This document shows, one piece after another, positions 40,901 through 51,584 of a stretch of DNA of 64,000 bases. This stretch comes from Lobosporangium transversale (Eukaryota; Mortierellomycota; Mortierellomycetes; Mortierellales; Mortierellaceae): the NCBI RefSeq assembly GCF_002105155.1, contig NW_019028995.1:434001-498000 (forward strand). The letters run 5' to 3'. Positions within the stretch are counted from its first letter, which is position 1; each line of letters opens with the position of its first letter. Below the pieces are notes generated by a model that saw only the letters and a list, made by a program, of their open reading frames with translations, did not search any database and was not told where the DNA came from. Both the position numbers and the translations under genes were made by a program.

Positions 40901-41506
40901 CCTCGTGAGAAGCTCGAGGAATGGGGCTTTGATAAGGTTCTTCAGGCCTTCGACGATAAGGAGGCTGCCAAGGCTGGTGCTTGGACTCGCTCTTTGACTG
41001 CTGTTGAGGTCGAGAAGCACTTGGGTGATCTTGGTCTCGATGCTGAGTTCGCTACCCACAACCGCATCCGCGGTTTGTCTGGTGGTCAGAAGGTTAAGGT
41101 TGTTCTCGCCGCTGCCATGTGGTTGAACCCTCATCTACTGGTTCTCGACGAGCCTACCAACTACTTGGATCGCGACTCTCTTGGAGCTCTCTCTGCTGCT
41201 ATCAAGGAGTTTGGCGGTGGAGTTGTCATTATTTCCCACAACCGCGAGTTCACTGATACCGTCTGTGTTGAGAAGTGGTCTGTCAATGCTGGTCAACTTA
41301 CTGTCACTGGCAATAACTACACCCAGAAGAATTTGGAGAAGATTGTTATGAAGGAGGAGGAGACCAAGGTTGATGCCTTTGGAAACGTTGAGAAGATCAA
41401 GTCTACTCGCAAGCTCTCGCGCAAGGAGCTTAAGGATAAGCAGAAGCGTCGTGCTGCTGCCAAAAAGCGTGGCGAGGAGGTCTCTGATTCTGAAGAGGAC
41501 TTCTAA
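37933..41506 (+). CDS. TEF3: Elongation factor 3 (fungal translation ABC ATPase)
   Basis: Ribosome-bound ATPase that releases deacylated tRNA from the E site; nearly specific to fungi, which supports the organism call. Exons 37933-38330, 38423-38480, 38616-38684 and 38936-41506 give 1031 residues. HEAT repeats fill about 1-320. ABC1 has Walker A GPNGVGKST near 459, signature LSGGWKMKLELARA and Walker B LLLDEPTNHLD. ABC2 has Walker A GPNGAGKST near 700, signature LSGGQKVKVVLAAA near 889 and LVLDEPTNYLD. The chromodomain-like insertion between Walker A and the signature of ABC2 is present (about 805-870, YEVQFVGRSYEDNAWIP). The C-terminus is Lys-rich and ends in acidic SEEDF, as in the family. 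Codon bias is extreme. The three 5' introns fall in the HEAT part. Confidence 0.98.
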
Positions 41507-41696
41507 GCTCTATCACTTATCCCCTTTACACTGTTTCTCATCCCCTCTTGCATTGACCTGTTTGTAGATATCCTCCTCTTTTCTTATTGATAATAGTCAT
41601 TTTCTGAAATATATTTCAAAAAAAAAAAAAAAAAAGAATTGTAAATGATGTTTCCTTGAGCTGCTTTAAAAACATTTGCACAGCAATTATAGCCCG

Positions 41697-41868
41697 TTTC
41701 ATTTGGTCATGATACCTTATATTTTTTGAATACTTTCGAGTGTATTGGCAGCCAATTGGCTCGCTTGTTGCGAGTATTGTTGCAAGTCCGTCACGTAGTG
41801 AAATGCCACCAGAACAACTCAATCATCGTTTTTAGATTAAAAATATAAGGTATCATGACCAAATGAAA
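41697..41868. repeat. Perfect 30-bp inverted repeat with a 112-bp spacer
   Basis: Arms 41697-41726 and 41839-41868 are exact reverse complements over 30 bp, containing the core GGTCATGATACC. The spacer holds the smaller palindrome GCCAATTGGC. No target-site duplication is evident next to the arms. It could be a small foldback element (MITE remnant), a transcribed hairpin or a structural site. It lies about 190 bp after the EF-3 stop codon. Confidence 0.85.
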
Positions 41869-43046
41869 TTGGCGATATCATCCTCTGTGCGGGCAATGGC
41901 CTTGCTATTATGCTAATGAATATCTTTATTAGTTCGCGGCATTATTCTTCATAATCTGTATTACGAGCTCGACGAATGTGACACGAAATTCAATGACGAC
42001 TGGAGACTGCAGTGAAAATTGATTGAATGGCATATGTGAACGGGAACCTTGCAGTTGCAACGCTCAAATTTGAAGGAAAAAATCAGGCCACCATTCCGTT
42101 AGCCAATAAATTTCTTGTGAAACATGCCTTGAGCAACAGGCTACCGTTAGACAAGCACTTTTAAACAAAAAGTTTGTGATACTAATAAATAGCGCCATGG
42201 ATCGAGCCACAGCACTGGAGCATTGGTCACAAGAAACCGTATGGAGCACATGTAAGATCTTCTGAATTGCGATACAAGAAAGCGACCTAGCAACGATATC
42301 AATAAATAAAAAACCATATTCTTCATATTAATACCATTATAATATAGCACTCTTTGAGTTGAAAATAAAAAAAAGTGCGTGGAGATCGAATGCGTAGGCA
42401 GGCCAGTAGGTGGAGATGGAGATGTTGGCACCAAGCTATCAAAGAGAAGATCCCCCACATGTCCACACATGATTACGAAACTTAAAATAAAATTTTAATG
42501 ATATATCATTACGATAACTATGGTTCGGTTGCACAAATGCATCAATATTGAATGCGGTTTAATATTTGCATCCATAATCACTCCATGTGTTTGCAGTCAA
42601 TAAGTCGCGTTATTGTTTTGTTATTAATCAAGGGAAGGACTGAATGTCTTTTGTCATATTTATATACATATACAAATATGCTATATTAGTAGCATAGCTT
42701 CTCACCATCCCCCTCTTAGAAAATCACCAGTGTAACATCAATGAGAATGGCGGTTATTTTTTCACTCATTCAAACTTTTTACTTTACAGCAACAGTGCAT
42801 TCCACAAGAGACGGTCAGTGCAATCACGATTGGCTAAAAAAAAAAAATTGCTCTCAAAAAAAAAAAAAAAAAAAAAAAGTACATGTAGTTCAGCACTTGC
42901 TTTGCTTACCTCTGATGAGAGATGAGAGCTATCGGCTAACTTTCACAAAGTTGTTACGGTTTGATCTAACCCTGCCTTGTGCATAATCCTATTAGCCAAC
43001 TCGATCAAAAACAGCCCATAAATCCATCTTGTTACCTCGGAATGTT

Positions 43047-43056
43047 TATATAAATA
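43047..43056 (+). promoter_or_regulatory. TATA box of the GPI-type secreted protein gene
   Basis: TATATAAATA lies 81 bp upstream of the ATG at 43137, followed by a CT-rich leader. It is one of the clearest core promoter elements in the window. Confidence 0.6.
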
Positions 43057-43136
43057 CCTCCATGTCCTCTCAGCTCCTCATCACTCTTTTCTCTTCACAT
43101 ACATCTCCCTTTCTCTCCAAACTTATTACACTCAAC

Positions 43137-43688
43137 ATGCAGTTCAAGACTCTTGCCATCGTCGCCGTCGCCGTTGCTGCCGCCAGCACTGTTCAGGCTC
43201 AGGGCTTTGCCAACAACTCCTGCACCCAGTGCGTTTTCGGCTCTTTCGCAAAAGATACAACCTGCGCCAAGCTCAGCAAGGAAGACTTCACTGAGCTCAC
43301 CAATGCTTTTGCTGGTAATAACGAGGTCAACGTCCCTGCCATCATCGCTGCCATCCAGAAGCCCGACACTAAGGCTTGTGTTTGCTCCTGGTCGACAACT
43401 GCCTTCAAACCTGATGGCACTGGCCCTGCTGGTAGCTGCTTTACCGGCACTACCCCTGCCCCTGCCTGCAATTCCTCCCAAGTCGATGAGGCCAATGGTC
43501 AGCTCGCTCCCTTGGGCCCTATTCTCAAGTGCAACGCTTCCCCCTCTGGATCTCCATCCGGAGGCAAGCCTTCTTCCACTGGTAACCCCGCTCCCAGCAC
43601 CACTAAGCCCAGCTCTGGTGTTCAATTGAACATGCCCTATGTTCTCTCGATCGCCGCCGTTGGCCTTGCCGCCCTTGCAGGACTCTAA
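43137..43688 (+). CDS. Cys-rich secreted protein, probably GPI-anchored
   Basis: Single exon, 183 residues. The N-terminal 21 residues are a signal peptide (hydrophobic run ending A-Q-A). The mature part has eight Cys in four pairs or near-pairs (C-x2-C, two C-x-C or close, and single Cys), which suggests a disulfide-bonded domain. The count matches CFEM domains, but the spacing does not clearly fit. After residue 133 there is a Ser/Pro/Gly/Thr-rich stalk, then a hydrophobic C-terminus (about YVLSIAAVGLAALAGL), the pattern of a GPI attachment signal. Codon use is strongly biased to C-ending codons, so high expression is likely. The start at 43137 is preferred over the open upstream frame because it begins the signal peptide. 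Likely a cell-surface protein; no family identified. Confidence 0.8.
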   Translation: MQFKTLAIVAVAVAAASTVQAQGFANNSCTQCVFGSFAKDTTCAKLSKEDFTELTNAFAGNNEVNVPAIIAAIQKPDTKACVCSWSTTAFKPDGTGPAGSCFTGTTPAPACNSSQVDEANGQLAPLGPILKCNASPSGSPSGGKPSSTGNPAPSTTKPSSGVQLNMPYVLSIAAVGLAALAGL

Positions 43689-43839
43689 ATCCTCTTCTAC
43701 GAACTTATAATATTGTAGCTACTTGTAATATAAAAAAATAAAACCTAATTGATCCTCAGTTGTAAAAAAAAAAATTCATTTCATCTTGCATGCACTACGA
43801 AATGTTCATCTTGAATGTCAATTAGTTATGGTTTTTAAG

Positions 43840-43873
<34 letters not shown>
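43840..43873. repeat. A34 homopolymer
   Basis: Longest uninterrupted A run seen in the window, 150 bp after the GPI-type gene stop. The surrounding 43689-44529 contains no supported gene; its right end is CT-rich and likely the promoter and leader of the next gene. Confidence 0.95.
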
Positions 43874-43875
<2 letters not shown>

Positions 43876-44529
43876 AAAGACATGACAGAGCTGAGAGGCA
43901 AAAGAAGTATGTACAACTTGTTTTGACCTTTGAAAGATCATTTATTGGCATGAGGTTGCATGTTCAAAGTCTCATCTTGAATGGATTCCCATTTGAATGG
44001 CCAAAAAAAAAAAGACACATTTTTATAGTTGACAAAATCATCTATTGTATATATAATAGGAACACTCCCTTCACGAGGAAGCTATTAATAAAAGTAGAGT
44101 GTTTTTGTCTCTATGTTGGTAAACAAGTTGATATTTGTTTTTTTTTTGTGTTTGTTTGTCCAATTGGTTGATAAAGTGTGGAGAAGGTCCCTCAAGGACA
44201 GGGACTAAGGTGTACGAAGTGGAGGTTTTGTTGATGGAGAAAGTTTTGTCAGACTCTCTCCAATGCAACTATTTTGTTTACAGCTAAGACTCAAAGTCTC
44301 TAAATCTAGTGGATGGAAAGGACTTCACTTGCAACAACAAACGTTGCACACGCCCTTATCTCTCTCACGCGTGCTGCTGATAAAAAGAAGGAAAATGTCC
44401 GTTTTCCTTTGTTTCCTTCTTTTCCTTCCCTTCCTTCCCTTCTTCTACCTCTTTTCTTTTCATATCGTTCCTTATCCTTAGAATTTTTTTAAACTTCTCT
44501 CCTTTTCTGTCCATTGCCTTCTTGTTCAC

Positions 44530-45806
44530 ATGTCCCATCAACGTGCAAACTCCGTGTCAGGCTCCTTTAATCATCAGTACAAAGGAGACATGGTTTCAAC
44601 TGCCATGCCTCCTATGTCCCCTACCTCTTCCTTTAATAACTCTACCTCCGCTGCCTCAGTATCGACTCCTCTCTCGATTTCCATTCCTCGTCAGCGATCG
44701 TTTTCAACCTCAATTTCAAGAGCTGCAACCTCACCTCGAGCATTCACGGGCTCGTCTATTATCGCAAATCCGAACTATGGCTTTTTAAGTTCGTCCGTAG
44801 GAACCGCCACCACACCATTCTCTGCTGCCGCCTTTGGCGCACCCTTGGCCTCACCAACATCAGTTTCATCGCCTTCAGGAGCATCTTCGACGACTATCCC
44901 TTCATCTCAGTCTGTTCCTGTTTTACACAGAAGGTTTTCAACTAGTTTCAATCAACTCAATCAGTTTGTTGGGTCTCCAACCACTACAAATGGTGGCGTC
45001 AATTCTCAGGTAATGGCATTAGGAACAAATAAAAAAAAAAAAAAAAAAAAAAAAAAGACATGATGTTTATGTGTGAGGGTCGAAGCAAGCTTATTGGGGG
45101 AGTAAAAGAAAAGCACATGTATTTGGAGGAAAGGCCAAAGCTTTTCCTCTGAGTGTAGGGTTCAATACACAAATGCGAGTCGTTTGATGATGACCACTAC
45201 ATGACGACGGTGGCACTTGGCATGTTGCCCTATTTTCTTTTTTTTCTTTTTTTTGTTTTCCTATCGTTTGACGGTTGCCACCAGTAATAAAATACCAAAA
45301 TATTAATGCAGAAGGGTTTCCAACCATCTAACATTGCGTCCTTTTTACCCTTACTACACCTGTGTACTTTGTATACTTAGACTTCTGAACGAGGTCGAAG
45401 AGCCAGTAGTTTCTTTGGAAGTGGGTCGCCTCCAACTTCCATAAATGATATCACGAATTCTAGTGCTACTAATACTGGTACTAGTAGCGGTAGTGGTGCT
45501 GGAGGATTGTTTCGTAAATTCTCGACAACGGGCAGATCCGCTGGTCATCCTTTTGACAGAAATGATGCAGGCCCTACGAATTTGGGTGGTCTTCAGTCGA
45601 ACAAGAGTGGCCATCACATTCATGGGGAGCAAAGCATGTTTGCACATGCACCTGACCACGATGTTAAAACCATTGCTGTGGACAGTTACGCAGGAAGCAT
45701 CCACAAGAATGCTGATAGTCATCTGAAACCTTCATGCCAGGACAAACATTCTCGGTCCAGCAGCCCAATGAGGAGTATGATTCTGAACGGACAAATGCTG
45801 GACTAA
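44530..45806 (+). CDS. Ser-rich protein of unknown function with repeated basophilic kinase motifs
   Basis: Exons 44530-45009 and 45381-45806 join in phase to give 301 residues. The protein is about one quarter Ser and largely disordered. Several short motifs fit PKA/AGC kinase or 14-3-3 sites: RQRSFSTS, RRFSTS, GRRASSFF and FRKFSTTGRS. No catalytic or membrane segment is visible. The 3' part is His/Ser-rich and ends GQMLD. The intron carries an A run near its 5' end. The leader is CT-rich with strong pyrimidine tracts before the ATG. I do not recognise the family; similar Ser-rich PKA-target-like proteins exist in many fungi. Confidence 0.75.
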
Positions 45807-48413
45807 TAGGAAACCTCTTCCCTTGGTCTTTTTTTTTTGTATGTCTACAACAAAAAAGGGGAAGGCTTTTTTTTTTTTTTTTTTTTTTTTTTTCGCACAG
45901 AAACAAAGGACATACACACGCATATGAGTGCCTTAAAAAAAAAAAAAAAACAACAACAACAACAAAGAGAGGAAGAGAGCGACAGAGACTAACTAGATCT
46001 CGTTCCTTCCAAAGAAAAAAAAAAAAAAAAAAAAAAAAAGTTGATAAGGAGAAAGAAGCAAAGCTGTGGATGCCTTGTGCTTTGATTCTTTTTAGCTCCC
46101 TAGCCTTTGTTTGGTTCACATTCATCTCAAATGTACGCATGTACTTTTTTTTATAGTAAGACAAGATGTCCCTCTCCCTACTCCTCTGAACCCTGTATAT
46201 TTCTTATTTTTCTTTTGAATACTTGATACTAATGTTGTGTTATTTGTGAAATAAATAAATAAAAACTGAAAACAAGACACTGGATATTGTGGAACAGGAT
46301 GTCTTTCAAAGGGTTTTGAAATACCAACGAATGGAGATGAAGATGATTATTGCAGATCTTTTAGGGATTGAGTAGGATGTGTAGTGCTTGAATGATATTT
46401 CTTCCAGTTCAATCATGACGGTTTCATTGATGGGTCCAACACGTTCCAAATTGAGATTCGACTATAGAAATCAAACGACCTCCCTCAAGAGTCTTGGTCA
46501 AAGCTCGCCTGGGTAAAAAATTTCAAGGGGTTCATGTGAACAAACATTGAAGGGATGGCTCAATTAAGAGCCTTTTTCGTGTCATTCGACGCTTGACACG
46601 ACAAATTGTCAAGTCCAGTTTTGTTCTATCGCTGACCTCGAACTCGAAATTTATACTTCTGACAGTCCTTTGATCTCACGCTGTCAAACGAATCCAGAGT
46701 AACCATAGAGGTGCTCAGCTCTCCCTCCATGTTCATCCTCAAAAACACGCTGCACGACACAGTCGAAACTCATTCTACCTGCACATCCTGATATCTTAAT
46801 CCTGTCTTTAGATCCCATAAATATTCGTAGGGTCAACGCAAGACCGCACGCTACGCCTCAGCGCTGCTATACCATTATTGTAGCTCAGCATAAAATGGAG
46901 GTGCCCGTTACTTTAAAGAACCCCGATATGCTGCCTCAGTTTCAGTGACATCTGCCGTCGATAGGTCGTGGTATCGCCCGACTGAAACTGAAGCGTGGCC
47001 TGGAATCGCCTTTGTATGGAGGGGCAAAAGCAACAGCATCAAGGCGTTAACTATTCTAAGGCAACAATTTACAATTTCACATAAAAAAAAATACATGCCT
47101 TGTCTTGTCCGAATATCTATGCATAGATGTCTGAATATCAGGAGAAGGATATCGAGAAGCTTGAACTTCATGCTATGATTACCAAATATCAAATATGAAC
47201 CCAATCTAATTTCATGCTGCAAAAGGTTAAGGAAAAGAAGTATGAGTATTTCTTATTTTTTTACACCCCTTCTGATTAATCTCAAAGATCACTAACTACG
47301 GCTCTCCTTTTCCCCTTCCTCCAAGTCTTTAAATAGGCTGCCTAGATTTCTAGTCCCCGTCCGAGTGTTTTTTTTTACGCTGACTGGAGGTCCTCGACTT
47401 CATCGATCATACTTGAACAAGAATTTTACTATAAATTTTGTATAGGTTTATACTTGAGGTTTGCGCCTTTAGTGAAGAGATTGGTGGAATAATTGCTACA
47501 TGTAATCGAGTCTTAAGAGTATAAGTATGATATATGAATAAATATATATATGCATGTGTGTCGCGTGCTTGCGCCGTTGTGTTCAACTGCTTTGTGAACA
47601 TGGTCGTGTTCGTGGACAAAAGACGCGATGATATTTAATTCTGAGGGCAGCAGAAAACGATGCTGTAAAGTGGTAATAGCAAAATATATTACAGCTCCAA
47701 AAGTTCTTCAATGTTTCCAGCCAAATATACCGAGCTCAGATGACACGATTACGTGTTGATCTCATAAAAACTTCGCCCGGGTAATTTTTTTGTCTGCGTG
47801 CCTATACCGTGAGCCTAGTACATGAGTAATCATTTGTCTGTATTTATTGGTTTTTGGAATACAGTACTTTTTGTCCATAAACGGAAAAGGGGTAGCTCAA
47901 CCAGGCTGTTTGAAAAATATTATAAACTAAAATAAATGTCAGACAGAACACGTTGACAGATGGAGGCAAAATGATAATCTCAAGCAATATTACATGATTA
48001 GGGACATAAATATAACTAACAGAGGCAAAAAGATAGGCTAGACTAAAAGGAAATATTTGTGAATTAGAGCGCGACAATGTTTGAAAAAAGGGTCAGGATA
48101 TTGTAGAAGTGAGAGAAAAATAGGAGAGGCTAGAATATAAGCAAGGAACAAAGCCCAAAAGAGCCATAAAGGCAGCGTGTGGGACGTAGCAATGAGTATT
48201 GAACAATAATAACAGTGACAACAATGATAACAACAATAATAAATATAAAAAATTAAAAAAAAATTCTGTTACAGCAGGTTTTTCCACTTTTCATCTCAAC
48301 ATACGTAACGTTGTAAAGATGTTCTTTGACGAAATACTGTAAGCTTCCTGGTGATATTGAGCAACTCTAGGACTCAAAGGAAAAGGAAAGGAAAAGGAAA
48401 GGAAAAGGAAGGG

Positions 48414-48447
<34 letters not shown>

Positions 48448-48585
48448 GAAGCCTGTCTTTTGTGCCGCTGCATTGGGATCTCCTTGCTCACATGCTCTCA
48501 TAATAGACACAGCCCATCAGGACGCTGCGCACGAAACCAAAATAAATAGAAGAACCCGGATGTGAAGGGCTTAGGCTTCTCCGTT
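45807..48585. other. Gene-poor 2.8 kb stretch
   Basis: No exon supported. The first 250 bp hold a dense series of A and T runs (about 45869-45893, 45934-45949, 46015-46039). The remainder is AT-rich, with a (GGAAAA)n tract near 48379-48413. Short open frames are scattered and unconnected. Confidence 0.4.
48379..48446. repeat. (GGAAAA)n tract followed by A33
   Basis: Purine-only segment: several GGAAAA/GGAAA units, then an uninterrupted A run from 48414 to 48446. It lies just downstream of the G alpha gene 3' end. Confidence 0.9.
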
Positions 48586-49931
48586 TTACAGGATACCGCT
48601 GTCCTTCAAGGCGTTCTGTAAAATCGTTTCTTTGACGGCAGCGAAAACGAGTCTAGAAATCAATCAGAGAGAATTATAATGTTAATCAACAATGAATCAC
48701 GTCACTGCTTAAAATTCGCCGTTGCCAGCGCCCTTGGACATACCGGATCTATATGGATTGATATAGATTAAATTATGAAATAAGAGAGGAGGAGGATAGA
48801 AAGATGAACTTGATGTTAGTGGAAGAGGTCAAAGTCTTTTTTTTTTTTTTTTTTTTTTTTTAGTAATCATCATTAAGAGCATCATGGATATATGGCTCAC
48901 ATTCAAGGTGTCGGTAGCTTGCGTCATGCTGAAAGGAAAAAAAAATGACATGAAAAATTGGTACAAGAATTAATCCCAATGGTATAGACAAATTGCTAAG
49001 ACAGAAAGCATTCAATAATTATTGCATGCTTACTGTGGGTATATATGAAGTCGTGCTCGATTTGTTTGCGTGAATCGCCATAGGATGTATTTTGCTGCTT
49101 TACTGATGTCCGGGCCACCTAGACAATCCAAACCCAAGGTAAGGCACTCTGAGTTTAATCATACTATCAATCGACCATTTTCGATACATCATGGGGCGCC
49201 ACCCACTAGCACTTACCTGTGTAATCCGAAAAATATCTCTCCAATGGTACTTTAGGAAGTTTGGCTGCGAATAGATCAATCTTATTCATGAACAGAATGA
49301 TTGACGTCCGCAAGAACCAGCGGCTATTGATGACTGATTCGAAAAGCACAAGACTTTCGGCCATTCGGTTCTGTGCACAGAAAATCATGATCAAGCATGC
49401 TGATGAGAACACGGCAAAGTCACCAGAACTCACCATACGGACGTATTCTTGAAATTAGAAATGAGAAATATAATGAACAGTTGCTATTTTACCTGACCAG
49501 ACTCCTCCAGCAGCACTTGATCATATTCACTCAACGCCACACAAAAAATGATAGATGTAACAGCCTCAAAACAATGAATCCATTTTTTTCGCTCTGAGCG
49601 CTGCCCACCGACGTCAAACATGCTAGAACCATATGGTATGAATACAATATAGAGTGAGAAACAAGAAAAGATGCATGGTACCTATACTATGATGCCCAAA
49701 TGCCGCTACTTGGTGAAGAGATAGATTTGCAATAACGACGTACTGTATGCTAAGCTGCCCCATATTAAACCTCGTTTCTGAGATGCCTGTCGTCTTGGAG
49801 CGCGCTCTGAGAACATCTTGTACACTGGGTGTATAGTCTTCTGCTCCCAGACGCCGTACTTGGCTAAAGAAACTATGTCACCAACACAAACCATGTTGTA
49901 AGTCAAAAACATCTCAATTCGAAATGCAGTC

Positions 49932-49962
<31 letters not shown>

Positions 49963-50463
49963 GAGCTTACTAGGGTGCAGAGTCCATAATGTAGAATTCA
50001 CTCGATCGCTCCATGCAAATAGCCGTAATGGGATCGTGGTATAAAGAATCGATAGCGTTGACAATATCAGGACTTAAAATAAAGTAAGGGTCTGCCTCCA
50101 CTCGATAGTCCAGAATACGGTCGGCATTGGCTCTGTTCTCGGGCAAAGCGGGCTCCAGTCGTAGTTTTTCCATTGCCAATACCAATGACTGTGCAGAGTC
50201 AACCAAGTTTTTGTATACAGTCAACTTATAAGTTGCTAATTCTTCTGTACTATAGCCACCTTGATGAATAACCTTCATTTGCTTCACAATAGTGGATTTG
50301 CCAGACTCTCCACTCCCTATAAAGTCAGACAAAAATCATGCAAGTGGCCGTCGAGCGTTACGTTTTGCTTTTCATATTGTCGTATCTCGAGAAAAGGGGG
50401 GATGGAATACGAGAGGGAGATGTGAAGAAACGAAAGGATGCATGAAATTCATGAAAAGATACC

Positions 50464-50494
<31 letters not shown>

Positions 50495-50668
50495 GAAGTA
50501 CAAGGAAAAGGGCGAATGGGGGGATACACGAGTTGGTAACACTTGCTTACCTAGTAACAGGATTTTACACTCTTTTTTAAGTCGCCTATTATCTTCTTCC
50601 AGTCCTCGATCAATAGTTTGACTGATCTCCTTCTGCTCCTTTTCCTCTGCAGAAAGACAGAGTCCCAT
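48586..50668 (-). CDS. Heterotrimeric G-protein alpha subunit
   Basis: Signal-transducing GTPase coupled to seven-helix receptors. Nine exons: 50551-50668, 49971-50316, 49744-49872, 49493-49622, 49217-49370, 49034-49118, 48901-48928, a 5-nt microexon 48744-48748 and 48586-48652. They sum to 353 residues, the usual size. The N-terminus MGLCLSAEE carries Gly2 for myristoylation and Cys4 for palmitoylation. P-loop GSGESGKS at 40-47, switch [10 protein letters not shown], switch [14 protein letters not shown] with Gln205, FMNKIDLF, and the C-terminal [24 protein letters not shown]. The Cys four residues from the end, which pertussis toxin modifies in Gi types, is Ser here. Only the microexon (codons for Ile and part of Arg) restores the NIR motif. 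The gene is divergent from XPA across about 2.2 kb. Confidence 0.97.
49934..49962. repeat. T29 homopolymer in a G alpha intron
   Basis: Lies a few bases after the exon 2 donor; on the gene's sense strand it is an A tract, so it is not a pyrimidine tract for splicing. Confidence 0.95.
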
Positions 50669-51547
50669 GGTTGGAAGTTAGTGCTGTGTGAGAGTTTTAA
50701 TATGGGCGAAAGTGTAGATGTAAAAAACAACAGTGGACTAGCGCGTGGTATTATCGATTGGAACGGCGAGCAAAAGCGTGGTAGGAGCAGAAAGGCGCGC
50801 CGGTCCAAGCCAGGATTGGTTTTTTTAAAATACGAAACTAGCGTTGACAGAGAGATTGTCAAAGATATTTAACAGATGTTGGCTGACGACGATATAAAAG
50901 CGAATATATTTCTAACAGCCCTTCTTTGAAATGTATGGGTGACTAATGGATGGAGTATTGTCGGCTAGATGGCAATGTAGGATTGATTATAAACAATTGT
51001 ATGCAAAAAAATAAAAATAAAAATAAAAAGCAATGGAGCAAATGTGTGTGCTTTTGCGAGAGGACTGCTGCTGTTTAACTTGGTTTGATAGACCAGACGA
51101 GGTTCAACTAGAGTTGAGGCATCAAATACAAGTGTAAGAGGAAGGAAAACAAAAGGCAGCTCGAATTGAATGTAATGTACGATGACAGGTGTTATTGGTG
51201 TGTATGTTAAATGTGTGTGAATGTATGTGTGTGTGCGTAAATGTTTGAGAGAAGGGCGAGGAAGGGAGGAAGAAAAGGAGATGGAGCCAAAGAGAGAAAA
51301 GAGAGGGAGAGAGAGTGAGAGAGTGAGAGCGAGAGAAAGAAGGTGATGAGAGTGCGAGTAGGATGAATAGAAACAGACAAAAAGGATGATGGGATGGGAT
51401 AGGATGAGATGGTAGGATAAAATGAGAAATGAATTAGAGTGTCAAAGAGAATAAATAAAAACAGACAGAGAAAGATGTTGGGCGGCAATTGTGTATTAAT
51501 GAATGATATATTTTCTTTAATGGATGTTCTGCAGAAAAAGAGAGAGG

Positions 51548-51584
<37 letters not shown>

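Larger units (their letters stand above)
41507..43136. other. Gene-free 1.6 kb downstream of EF-3
   Basis: Apart from the inverted repeat listed separately and two A runs (about 41617-41634 and 42857-42878), I see no exon or other structure. Open frames are short and compositionally like background. Confidence 0.4.

Noticed and set aside
46936-46991. Short inverted repeat TCAGTTTCAGT / ACTGAAACTGA with a 34-bp loop
   Set aside because: Arms of 11 bp at this spacing are expected by chance in 64 kb and no other feature supports an RNA.
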